Part shown: piece by piece, positions 1 through 7,457 of the stretch
Numbering within the stretch: the first letter of the stretch is position 1
Layout of the letters: each line of letters opens with the position of its first letter
Assembly: GCF_003105155.1 (NCBI RefSeq)
Contig: NZ_QETK01000034.1
Coordinates: forward strand, 1-49,708
DNA: 49,708 nucleotides
From: Pseudomonas sp. SDI
GTDB taxonomy: Bacteria > Pseudomonadota > Gammaproteobacteria > Pseudomonadales > Pseudomonadaceae
Direction: 5' to 3'
The notes under the pieces: model-generated
The model's input: only the letters and a program-made list of their open reading frames with translations
What the model was told of the DNA's origin: nothing
Databases searched by the model: none
Made by a program: the position numbers and the translations under genes

Positions 1-1
1 T

Positions 2-343
2 CATCGGTGTAGTTACGGCGAGTACTTGGGTACATGGCAACCTCCAAGAGAGCGACTTAAGTATCGCTTCTTGGCGTCCGTTGTCACGGGACAGGCCCAT
101 GCAAACCCTACTACTGGGTTACTAGCGGCTGTGAGCCGGGGCGAAGGAACTACTGTCATGGGCAGCCGATATGCAGAGATGGGCGAGAGGTTGCCCGGTA
201 GGAATGGGAAATGGGTAACACCCGATGATGTAGAAGCGATCCATTCAATAAACAATCTTCAAATTGACGGTATCAATCAAGCGGGCATTGTCCAAAAGGC
301 CAAGCAAGTGAGGTTTGCCGGCGTGCCCGACTGGAAGCGGTAG
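2..343 (+). CDS. C-terminal part of an unknown protein, runs off the left edge
   Basis: The reading frame is open from the first bases of the window to a TAG at 341-343, so the 5' end is probably outside; an internal TTG at 26 is the only in-window start candidate and has no good ribosome site. About 113 residues are visible, ending in a basic segment (VPDWKR). I recognise no family. Codon use is unlike the neighbours: AGA, AGG, TTA, CTA, ATA and ACT codons are common, which suggests transferred DNA. A perfect 11-bp stem-loop 22 bases downstream (365-402) fits the end of a transcription unit and supports this strand being the coding one. An antisense frame is also open here, so confidence is moderate. 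Confidence 0.45.
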   Translation, partial: HRCSYGEYLGTWQPPRERLKYRFLASVVTGQAHANPTTGLLAAVSRGEGTTVMGSRYAEMGERLPGRNGKWVTPDDVEAIHSINNLQIDGINQAGIVQKAKQVRFAGVPDWKR

Positions 344-364
344 CCCATCCAGCCTAACCACCCC

Positions 365-402
365 GAGCACCTCGATGTAGCACTGAACCTGTCGAGGTGC
401 TC
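365..402 (+). terminator. Stem-loop after the left-edge gene
   Basis: GAGCACCTCGA (365-375) pairs perfectly with TCGAGGTGCTC (392-402) around a 16-base loop. There is no T-tract, so it may be a Rho-dependent or mRNA-stabilising hairpin rather than a classical terminator. It sits just after the stop at 343 and before the fimbrial promoter region. Confidence 0.4.
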
Positions 403-467
403 CAAGGAGCAGGCAATGCTGCGGGACCGTACGTGCTCAAGCACCGTTTGATGTTGCGATGATCGAC

Positions 468-553
468 TAGGAATTTTCCTACATGACTCATCGGAATTAT
501 CTGTAGTCGTCGTCGAATCCGCTGATACGGACACCATCCGAGCCCCCTATACA
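468..553 (+). promoter_or_regulatory. Candidate activator-dependent promoter of the fimbrial operon
   Basis: The stretch 344-645 has no gene. It holds the stem-loop at 365-402 and a palindrome TAGGAA-TT-TTCCTA at 468-481 followed by CA. The core GGAATT recurs 23 bases further on (470-475 and 493-498) in a degenerate copy. A possible -10 (TATACA, 548-553) has no recognisable -35, as expected for an activated promoter. TTCCTACA-like half-sites are known for the NarL/FixJ-type regulators BvgA, EvgA and RcsB; assigning one here is inference. AAAGGA near 590-595 is too far from the start at 646 to be its ribosome site. Confidence 0.4.
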
Positions 554-645
554 CTGCGCCAAGTCCGACACCCTCCTTCCTTTCTTACAAAAAAGGATGG
601 TCGAACGACGATCTCACCTACTCACCCTGTCAAAGGATTCGTTTC

Positions 646-1194
646 ATGAAAACTTCGCTTATCAGCCTTGCCCTGACCCTGGGTCTGGCATCCACCTCGG
701 CCTTTGCCGCCGATGGCCAAATCAATTTCTCCGGTGAAATCACCAATGGCACCTGTGCTGTCGAGGTCGTCGACCCGGGTAGCAACAACCCTACCAACCA
801 GATTGGCCTTGGTGAGTTCCGGGCCGGCTTCTTCACCGCCGCAAACGTCACGACCTATCCACACCCCTTCCAGCTGCGCGTGACCCCAGGTGGTGGCTGT
901 ATCCCGGGAACCAACAAGAAAGCCACTGTTACCTTCAGTACGCCCTACACCGCCAGCGGTACTCACTACGGTGTACGTCCGGGGCTCACCAACCCGGCCA
1001 CCGGCATCGCTGTCGCCATCCGCGATCCCCGTACCGGTACGTTCGTGGCGCATGGCACGCCTTCTGCCGACTTCGACCTGGCGCCAGGCTCCGCTAGCAT
1101 CATGAGCTTCGATGCCATGCTCATCTCCACCGCCGCTGCGGTAACTGCGGGCTCTGTCGAAGCCGATGTCGAGCTGGTAATCACCCCCAACTGA
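646..1194 (+). CDS. Fimbrial major subunit (pilin)
   Basis: This encodes an exported structural subunit of a chaperone-usher fimbria, assembled at the outer membrane by donor-strand exchange. The 182-residue product begins with a clear signal peptide (about residues 1-21, ending AFA), followed by an alternating hydrophobic N-terminal strand and the NGTC motif. A Cys pair (C37 and C85) could form the usual pilin disulfide. The C-terminus is LVITPN, so the penultimate tyrosine common in pilins is absent. It is the first gene of a four-gene operon with chaperone, usher and adhesin; a strong hairpin follows before the chaperone gene. The start at 646 is the only one placing the signal peptide correctly. 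Confidence 0.85.
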   Translation: MKTSLISLALTLGLASTSAFAADGQINFSGEITNGTCAVEVVDPGSNNPTNQIGLGEFRAGFFTAANVTTYPHPFQLRVTPGGGCIPGTNKKATVTFSTPYTASGTHYGVRPGLTNPATGIAVAIRDPRTGTFVAHGTPSADFDLAPGSASIMSFDAMLISTAAAVTAGSVEADVELVITPN

Positions 1195-1212
1195 TGACCA
1201 CGACCCACCTCT

Positions 1213-1237
1213 GACAACGGGCTTTCTGCCCGTTGTC
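1213..1237 (+). repeat. Intercistronic stem-loop between pilin and chaperone genes
   Basis: GACAACGGGC (1213-1222) pairs perfectly with GCCCGTTGTC (1228-1237) around TTTCT. It has no following T-tract. Its place between the major subunit and the assembly genes suits a partial terminator or a 3' mRNA stabiliser that raises subunit output relative to chaperone and usher; that role is inference. Confidence 0.6.
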
Positions 1238-1269
1238 GCTGGCCGAGATATCGGCAAGGAATTCTTACC

Positions 1270-2025
1270 ATGTACGCCTTCACTCAACGTCCTGGTTCCC
1301 TCAGGCACGGCCTCTTGTCGTGCGCGCTATTCGGGGCCTTGCTGGCCTGGTTGCCGAGCAGCCATGGCGCTTTGACACTCAGCGGTACCCGCGTGGTCTT
1401 CGATGGTGACAAACGCAGCACCGCCATCACGGTATCCAACCCCAGCCCAGATACCTTTGCCGTTCAGGCCTGGGTAAATACCGCTGCGGACGACCAGAGC
1501 ACGGCCGTTCCCTTCATCGCCTCGCCGCCGCTGTTCCGTATCAACGCCGGCAAGGATCAGCAGGTGCAAATTCACGGCCTGCCGAATTCGCTGCCCAAGG
1601 ACCGCGAGTCGCTGTTCTTTTTCAATGTGCAGGAAATCCCCCAGGCCAGCTCGACAAAAAGCAACACGTTGAGCATCGCCCTGCGCTCGCGCATCAAGCT
1701 GTTCTATCGCCCGAAGGGCCTGCCGAGTACCACGCAGGAAAGCCTGAAAAGCTTGAGCTGGTCGGTGCGCTCGGTTAACGGCACACCTCACCTGCAGGTC
1801 AGCAACCCGAGCCCGTACTTCGTGTCGTTCATAACGGTGGAGCTGCAGGACGGGCGCCAGAAGGTCGAGCTGAAGCACACCCCCATGGTCGCGCCCATGA
1901 GCAGTCAGCAGTTCGCGCTCGAGGGCTTCAAGCCCACCCCTGGCATGCAGGTTAATTTCTCCACGATCAACGACTACGGCGGCTTCTCTACCCCATTGAC
2001 GCTGCCCGTGGCCGTTGATCTGTAA
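1270..2025 (+). CDS. Periplasmic fimbrial chaperone (PapD-like)
   Basis: Binds unfolded pilin subunits in the periplasm by donating a beta strand and delivers them to the usher. The 251-residue product has a signal peptide (about residues 1-33), then two immunoglobulin-like domains. The family signature is present at about 111-124 (DRESLFFFNVQEIP), and the two conserved basic anchor residues are visible (R41 in GTRVVF, K143 in RIKLFYRP). The F1-G1 region between strands is short, as in the chaperone class serving simple fimbriae. It lies 75 bases after the pilin and 18 before the usher, in the same operon. Confidence 0.92.
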   Translation: MYAFTQRPGSLRHGLLSCALFGALLAWLPSSHGALTLSGTRVVFDGDKRSTAITVSNPSPDTFAVQAWVNTAADDQSTAVPFIASPPLFRINAGKDQQVQIHGLPNSLPKDRESLFFFNVQEIPQASSTKSNTLSIALRSRIKLFYRPKGLPSTTQESLKSLSWSVRSVNGTPHLQVSNPSPYFVSFITVELQDGRQKVELKHTPMVAPMSSQQFALEGFKPTPGMQVNFSTINDYGGFSTPLTLPVAVDL

Positions 2026-2043
2026 CACCGGGCGGACCTGAAC

Positions 2044-4566
2044 ATGTACCTTCCATTGCACTGGCGCACACCGCTGGCCCGGCGGCTGTCTTCCCTATTT
2101 ACCCTGTCTGGCTGCTGCCTTGCCGTACTGGCCAGCATGACCGCCCGCGCGGAAGAGGTCGTGGCGTTCCAGTCCGGTTTCATGCGCCAATTGGGTGGCC
2201 ATGGCGGCGATGCCAATGCACTGGCACTCAAGGCCTTAGTCAGCAACGAGCTGGCACCGGGGCGCTACGCCGTAAGCATCGAAATCAACAGTACGTTCTT
2301 TGACCGCCGTGAACTGGAATTCTCCATCGATGCCCAAGGCGAGCTGTTGCCCTGCCTGTCGCTCAAGCTGGTGGAAGCGTTAGGCGTAAAGCTCGACAGC
2401 CTGCCGGGGCCACTACCCGCTCCCGAAGCAGCCGGCTGTGTCAATTTGCAAAGCTTGATCCCCGAAGCCAGGATCGAACTCAATGCCAGCCGCATGCAGT
2501 TGTCGATCTCCGTGCCACAAATATTGATGCGCCGCGATTCGACCGGGTATACCGACCCTGCACAGTGGGACGACGGCATCAATTCGGCCTTCATCAACTA
2601 TCAGGTTGCCGGCCAGCAAAGCCGTCACGACCAGGGTGGCTCCAGCAGCAGCCAGTACCTGTACCTGACCAGTGGCCTGAACCTGGGCGCCTGGCGATTG
2701 CGCAGCAGCAATGCGTTCCAGAACGACGGCCAGGGGCGCCAGGAATGGTCACGCGCCTATACCTATGTTCAGCGCGATCTGCCCGGAACCCTTGCGCAAC
2801 TGACACTGGGAGAAACCTCTACCCCCGGCGACATTTTCCGTAGCCTACCGATAACCGGCGCGCAGGTTGCAAGCGACATGAACATGCTGCCCGACGCGCT
2901 ACGTAACTACGCGCCAGTGGTACGCGGGGTCGCCATGAGCCGGGCACGCCTGGACATTCGTCAGAACGGTTTTCCGATCTACTCCACCTACGTCAGTGCC
3001 GGCCCTTATGAAATCGACGACCTGAGCGCCGTATCGGGCAGCGGCGAGTTGGAAATCATCCAGACCGAATCCGATGGCCAGGTACGGCGCTTCACCCAGC
3101 CCTACTCGACCATGAGCAACCTGCTGCGCGACGGCGTCTGGCGCTACACCGCCAGTGTCGGCCGATACAACGCGCCAGGCGACTCTGCGAGCGACGCTGG
3201 CTCGCCACTGTTCCAGGGCACCCTGGCGCGCGGTATAGGCTGGAACTCAACGCTGTATGGCGGCCTGATGAGCAATGACTTCTACCAGGCTGGGGCTCTC
3301 GGCATCACGAAGAACTTGGGCAGCTTCGGCGCGCTGTCCGTGGATGCGACCCGCTCGGTGGCCGATATCGGCCTGGGCGAAACACGTCGTCAAGTCCGGG
3401 GGATGAGTTATGCGGCGAAATACAGCAAGTCGTTCGACACCCGGACCAGCGTGCGATTTGCCGGTTATCGCTATTCCACCGAAGGCTACCGGGACTTTTC
3501 CGAAGCGCTGCGCGAGCGCAACAGCGAACAGGGTCTGCTCGGCAGCCGCCGCAGCCGGCTGGAGGCCTCGGTGTCGCAGAGCATTGGCAAGCAAAGCTCG
3601 TTGAACCTGTCGTTGTCGCAACAGGACTACTGGAATAGCGACTATCAGCAGCGTCAGTTTCAAGTCAACTTCGCCACCAGCTTCAAATCAGTCAACGTCA
3701 ACCTGTACGCCTCCCAGTCACTCAATGATGACTTTGGCAGCGACCGGCAGATCGGTCTGAGTGTTTCGATGCCGTTCGAGTTTGGACGCAGCACCAGAGC
3801 CACCTACGACCTGCAACAGAACAAGAACCAGGTCAGCCAGCGCGCTGCGCTTTCAGGCGTTACCGAAGCAGGTCGTCTGAGCTATCGCGCCTCACTGGCC
3901 GACAACGGTCGCCAGCAAAAAACCGGCGAGTTGTCGCTTGGCTACCAAGCACCATTTGCATCTATTGGTGCCGGCGTATCTCAAGGGAGCGATTTCCGCA
4001 GCGTTTCGCTAAACGCCAGCGGCGCCGTACTGTTGCATAGCGAGGGTGCAGTGTTCGGGACCTACGTCGGCGAAACCAGCGGCCTGGCGCATGTACCGCA
4101 AGTCAAGGGTGTCGGCCTGGTCAACGCCGACAGCAACAAGACCAACCAGGGCGGCTATGCGTTGATCCCCTATCTGCAACCTTATCGGATCAACCGAGTC
4201 ATGCTTGATATCGCCGAGCTGGAGCCAAACGTGGAAATCGAAAACGGCGCAACACAAGTTGTCCCCCGCCGCGGCGCAATCGTCAAGGCCAGCTTCCCGG
4301 CTCGTCGTGTAGAGCGCCTGTTCCTGACCATCCGCACGGCCGATGGCGTGCCGCTTCCCTTCGGCGCCCAGATCAGCAACTCCGCCGACACAAACGTGGG
4401 CGTAGTCGGCCAGGCCGGCCAGGCCTTGCTGGGCACCGAGGGTGACCAACAGACCCTGAATGTGCGCTGGGGCGACACGGCAGCCGAACAGTGCCAGCTG
4501 AAATTCGATGTGCAGAAAATGCCCGAAGAAGAGGGTTATCGCGTTCAGGACCTGATCTGCCGCTGA
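2044..4566 (+). CDS. Outer-membrane fimbrial usher (FimD/PapC family)
   Basis: Forms the 24-stranded outer-membrane pore that recruits chaperone-subunit complexes and secretes the growing fimbria. At 840 residues it has the normal family length. A signal peptide (about 1-36, ending ARA) precedes the N-terminal periplasmic domain, which starts with the typical VAFQSGFM segment. The barrel with plug follows, then C-terminal domains ending in the conserved Cys pair (C817 and C839 of ...DLICR). The start at 2044 has GGCGGA upstream. It is complete with no frameshift, between the chaperone (18-base gap) and the adhesin gene. Confidence 0.93.
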   Translation: MYLPLHWRTPLARRLSSLFTLSGCCLAVLASMTARAEEVVAFQSGFMRQLGGHGGDANALALKALVSNELAPGRYAVSIEINSTFFDRRELEFSIDAQGELLPCLSLKLVEALGVKLDSLPGPLPAPEAAGCVNLQSLIPEARIELNASRMQLSISVPQILMRRDSTGYTDPAQWDDGINSAFINYQVAGQQSRHDQGGSSSSQYLYLTSGLNLGAWRLRSSNAFQNDGQGRQEWSRAYTYVQRDLPGTLAQLTLGETSTPGDIFRSLPITGAQVASDMNMLPDALRNYAPVVRGVAMSRARLDIRQNGFPIYSTYVSAGPYEIDDLSAVSGSGELEIIQTESDGQVRRFTQPYSTMSNLLRDGVWRYTASVGRYNAPGDSASDAGSPLFQGTLARGIGWNSTLYGGLMSNDFYQAGALGITKNLGSFGALSVDATRSVADIGLGETRRQVRGMSYAAKYSKSFDTRTSVRFAGYRYSTEGYRDFSEALRERNSEQGLLGSRRSRLEASVSQSIGKQSSLNLSLSQQDYWNSDYQQRQFQVNFATSFKSVNVNLYASQSLNDDFGSDRQIGLSVSMPFEFGRSTRATYDLQQNKNQVSQRAALSGVTEAGRLSYRASLADNGRQQKTGELSLGYQAPFASIGAGVSQGSDFRSVSLNASGAVLLHSEGAVFGTYVGETSGLAHVPQVKGVGLVNADSNKTNQGGYALIPYLQPYRINRVMLDIAELEPNVEIENGATQVVPRRGAIVKASFPARRVERLFLTIRTADGVPLPFGAQISNSADTNVGVVGQAGQALLGTEGDQQTLNVRWGDTAAEQCQLKFDVQKMPEEEGYRVQDLICR

Positions 4567-4628
4567 TATCACCTGCCCATTACTTTGTTGCACGGCGCAT
4601 CGCGCCCGCCCATCCAGGAAACTACGAC

Positions 4629-5681
4629 ATGTTCAATCGTTTGATCGCCGGCATGCTCTTCACGCTGATTACCGGCCTGCTGACAACCACTCCGGTAAGC
4701 GCCGACATCCGCAACACCTGCGGCTGGGACCCTGGCTCTGCGGCAAAGATAGATCTGGTGCTAGATCTGGGGGCACACTATATACCTAGGGATGCCAAAG
4801 TCGGCGACGTCATTGCTGCGAGAAAACTGTACGGTAAATCCGACCCTATCTCGGTCATCCGTTGCGCGAACAATGGCGATACGGTCCTTAACCTCGACTT
4901 CCGAAACGACTCACCGATCGTGCAGAACTCATTCCCGGGCATCAGCGGCACGGTGATGGAAACCAATATCCCGGGCATTGGCGTGCAGATTGAACCCGCG
5001 TCACCGTACGACGGTGTCGCTCAGTACTCCTGGAAAAGTCCAACCGGCAGCATCATACCGTTCCAGGCGGTCATCGACTTTCAACTACCAGCGGACTTGG
5101 CGCACAACTCCATCAAAGCGTACGTCACCCTGATCAAAACCGGGCCAATCGCATCGGGGCAGCCGCACCAGCTGGACCAGACCCTGGGCACCGCTTCGTA
5201 TACTGGCGTGCCCGACGGTCTGAGCGTCGGCGTGATGGGCACCGTGACTCAGGCGGAGTGCAACGTCACGCAGAACCCGGTGACCCCCATCGAAGTTAAT
5301 CTCGGCGACTGGAAAGCCTCGGACTTCACCCAGCAAGGCTACACGACCACAGCCAAAGATTTCAGCATTGCCCTGAACAGCTGCGTCGCCGACGCCAGCG
5401 GCAACCCGGTAGCCAATGCCTATATACAGTTGGACCCGACTGCTGGCTCAACTGGCTGGGACGATGACCAAGGAGTGTTTACGTCCAGCGTAGCCGGCAT
5501 CGGCATTCAGCTACTGGATGCCAACGACAGGGTAGTACCGCTAAAGAAAGAAGTGGAACACATGCCGGTCAGCGCCGGAAACATTGACCTTAAATTCAAG
5601 GCACGCTACTACCAGACCGATACCACAGTCGGGGCAGGCAAGGCCGAGGGTGCCCTGTCATTCACGATCTTCTACAAGTAA
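4629..5681 (+). CDS. Two-domain fimbrial tip adhesin
   Basis: Likely the receptor-binding tip protein of the fimbria. The ATG at 4629 gives 350 residues with a signal peptide (about 1-25, ending VSA). An N-terminal region of about 200 residues with Cys pairs (first at C31, RNTCGW) resembles a lectin domain only in layout. A C-terminal pilin domain starts near the CNVT segment and ends in FTIFYK, with the penultimate tyrosine typical of pilin domains. An earlier in-frame start inside the usher gene is rejected because it would bury the signal peptide. It is 62 bases after the usher and the last gene of the operon. Ligand unknown. Confidence 0.82.
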   Translation: MFNRLIAGMLFTLITGLLTTTPVSADIRNTCGWDPGSAAKIDLVLDLGAHYIPRDAKVGDVIAARKLYGKSDPISVIRCANNGDTVLNLDFRNDSPIVQNSFPGISGTVMETNIPGIGVQIEPASPYDGVAQYSWKSPTGSIIPFQAVIDFQLPADLAHNSIKAYVTLIKTGPIASGQPHQLDQTLGTASYTGVPDGLSVGVMGTVTQAECNVTQNPVTPIEVNLGDWKASDFTQQGYTTTAKDFSIALNSCVADASGNPVANAYIQLDPTAGSTGWDDDQGVFTSSVAGIGIQLLDANDRVVPLKKEVEHMPVSAGNIDLKFKARYYQTDTTVGAGKAEGALSFTIFYK

Positions 5682-5709
5682 TCCAGAACGTTGCCTTGCT
5701 CGCGGCCAC

Positions 5710-6018
5710 TCAACCCCGAGTAATCAACCCCTGCCGGGCGATCCGGGTCAGGTGCCCGATCACCTCGGCGGCATCTTCGCGCGACGGTGCCTGTACCACG
5801 GCCAGGTCGAAGCGATCATTGCCGAAGTGACTCAGGGACGAGGTGTTATCACAGAACTGGATGAGGAAGGCAGTGGCACGGCCCTTACGGCGTGGCCAGC
5901 CATCAAGGTAACGCAGCAGGGTCGGCTGATGCTGACCGCCCAGCAGGATGCGGGGGGTACGAGCCGACTGGCTGGAAGGAATCGGGGTTAGGCAAACACT
6001 GGTACGTGGGCAACTCAT
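5710..6018 (-). CDS. Small protein of unknown function
   Basis: The ATG at 6018 is preceded by GGAGAG, giving 102 residues. The sequence reads as a small alpha/beta protein: a hydrophobic strand (RILLGG), a helix, a second strand (TAFLIQF), then RFDLAVVQAP and a helix. This pattern recalls part of a Rossmann-like fold and, loosely, a pseudomonad family with an RFDLALV motif (DUF6231, from memory), but it is shorter and I cannot assign it. A longer upstream in-frame start near 6159 exists but lacks a ribosome site and crosses a stem-loop. It is convergent with the fimbrial operon. Confidence 0.55.
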   Translation of the reverse strand: MSCPRTSVCLTPIPSSQSARTPRILLGGQHQPTLLRYLDGWPRRKGRATAFLIQFCDNTSSLSHFGNDRFDLAVVQAPSREDAAEVIGHLTRIARQGLITRG

Positions 6019-6095
6019 GGAGCACTCTCTCCGCCTCGCGAATCCCGCTGGGCTGCGGTGGGAGGCGTCACCGAACCAGCGCTTTAGCGGTATTC

Positions 6096-6117
6096 GGAAA
6101 ACCACTTGGGGTTTTCC
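6096..6117 (-). repeat. Stem-loop between two small unknown genes
   Basis: GGAAAACC (6096-6103) pairs with GGTTTTCC (6110-6117) around six bases. It lies in the 200-base gap 6019-6218 between two minus-strand genes and may end the upstream one; there is no T-tract. Nothing else was seen in the gap. Confidence 0.35.
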
Positions 6118-6218
6118 TGCGCCCCGCAAGTAGCTGTTTAAATCGGCGCAAGTCTGCATCCTAGAGAAGCAGCGGGCCGACTGTCAACCGACCCGCTTAA
6201 ACATCCATCAGAGAATTC

Positions 6219-6638
6219 CTACGCTCGCCCCTTGTCACGCATGAAGGAAAATGCCCTAGAGTCTGCCTGCGCAGTACTCGGGTCGACAAAATAGGCAACG
6301 TCGGTGCGCTTTGACTGCACCCCCTCGATACCTGACCAGTTCAGTACGCCCCAGCACAAGGTCGAGGAAAACACATGGTGGTCCCACTGATAGGCGTAAT
6401 GCCTGGCAGGTTGACCGGTGGCCGGCGGCGTCTCGGCGTCCGCGTTGTTCTTGTACTCGGCGAACATCCTGGCATCGTGCTCGGCAGTCGCCTGATCAAG
6501 AAAGTAGGCAACATCATGACGCGGCGACAACGCAATCGGGCCACCGCATTTTTCGCCAACCCCCGAGCAGCTCACCACGATCCACTGGATAGCCGGCTGA
6601 GCGATACGATGATCAAACTCCAGTGCAACATAGGGCAT
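6219..6638 (-). CDS. Unknown protein with an internal duplicated motif
   Basis: 139 residues, no signal peptide or membrane segment. Two copies of a motif are visible: DVAYFLDQATAEHDARMF near the middle and DVAYFVDPSTAQADSRAF near the C-terminus. Each is preceded by a basic residue pair and a Ser-rich or Gly-rich stretch, which suggests an internal duplication of about 60 residues. I recognise no family. The start at 6638 (MPYVALEF) has AGGAGA upstream. The neighbouring genes give no clear functional hint. Confidence 0.6.
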   Translation of the reverse strand: MPYVALEFDHRIAQPAIQWIVVSCSGVGEKCGGPIALSPRHDVAYFLDQATAEHDARMFAEYKNNADAETPPATGQPARHYAYQWDHHVFSSTLCWGVLNWSGIEGVQSKRTDVAYFVDPSTAQADSRAFSFMRDKGRA

Positions 6639-6775
6639 GGTCCATCTCCTTGCCAGCTCATATCCGGGAAGTGACAGGTCTTGGCTGCTGGCACGGCAAG
6701 GTTATGCCAGCGCTTGCCTATCCGCACCTGGCAAAAATGCCAGGGCCGGGCACTGCTGAACGCCTGGGCAGAACC

Positions 6776-6802
6776 AAAAAGGGCCCGATCGGCGGGGCCC
6801 TT
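6776..6802 (-). terminator. Rho-independent terminator of the DoxX gene
   Basis: AAGGGCCC (6779-6786) and GGGCCCTT (6795-6802) form an 8-bp stem; on the minus strand it is followed by a run of T from the A-tract at 6776-6780. It begins 15 bases after the DoxX stop. Confidence 0.85.
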
Positions 6803-6817
6803 CCGCTGGTGAACGGC

Positions 6818-7249
6818 CTACTTGGCAATCAACCGATCCAGCGAGGCCTTGCCCGCGCCTTCGATCAGCACCGCCAGCGCACCACCGAGCAAAGCCAGGG
6901 CGAATTCGTAGCCGTTGTTGGCCATGAACAGGCCATTGTTGATGTGCACCGAGAAGATCGCCACCACCAGCAAGCCGACGATCGCCAAGGCCGCCGGCCG
7001 TGCCAGCAAGCCGATGACCAAGGCCAGGCCGCCGAAGAATTCGGCACCGCCAGCGAGCATGGCCATCAGGGTGCCCGGGTGCAAGCCGATGCTTTCCATG
7101 TACTGCGCAGTGCCGGCCAGCCCGCCGCCGCCGAACAGACCGAAGAGCTTCTGCGAACCGTGGGCCATGAAGATGATGCCGACGATGATGCGCAGGACGG
7201 TGATGCCCCAGCCGGCGCGAGTGGAGACGATGGAATGAATGGCGTTCAT
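6818..7249 (-). CDS. DoxX family inner-membrane protein
   Basis: 143 residues with four hydrophobic segments, including LRIIVGIIFMAHGSQKLFG near the N-terminus, the classical DoxX start with the H-G-x-x-K motif, then GGAEFFGGLALVIG. Members are small membrane proteins often tied to redox or thiol stress, but the reaction here is unknown. It stands alone, with its own terminator downstream and an AT-rich upstream region (7270-7360) unlike the flanks. The ATG at 7249 is preceded by AGGAAGACAGC, a good ribosome site. Confidence 0.88.
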   Translation of the reverse strand: MNAIHSIVSTRAGWGITVLRIIVGIIFMAHGSQKLFGLFGGGGLAGTAQYMESIGLHPGTLMAMLAGGAEFFGGLALVIGLLARPAALAIVGLLVVAIFSVHINNGLFMANNGYEFALALLGGALAVLIEGAGKASLDRLIAK

Positions 7250-7457
7250 GCTGTCTTCCTTAGAGGAGGTGTTAGGTGTTGGTCGCCATATTAATCATAT
7301 TTACCAATGCTAAAAGCGCAAATACTGCGACATTAAAATCTATAATATCGATAACTTTAACCCCGGTGTGCACTGCCCTTGCCAGTGATCGGCAGCACAG
7401 CAGCCACCGCGCCTGGCCTCATCGCGGGCAGGGCTGGCACCCAGCGGGGCAGCCGAC
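7250..7457. other. AT-rich intergenic region upstream of the DoxX gene
   Basis: The 208 bases between two minus-strand genes contain an unusually AT-rich core (about 7285-7365, with TATTAATCATATTTA and TAAAATCTATAATATCGATAAC). This is where the DoxX promoter must lie. I could not choose one -10/-35 pair with confidence and saw no terminator for the transglycosylase gene. Confidence 0.4.
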
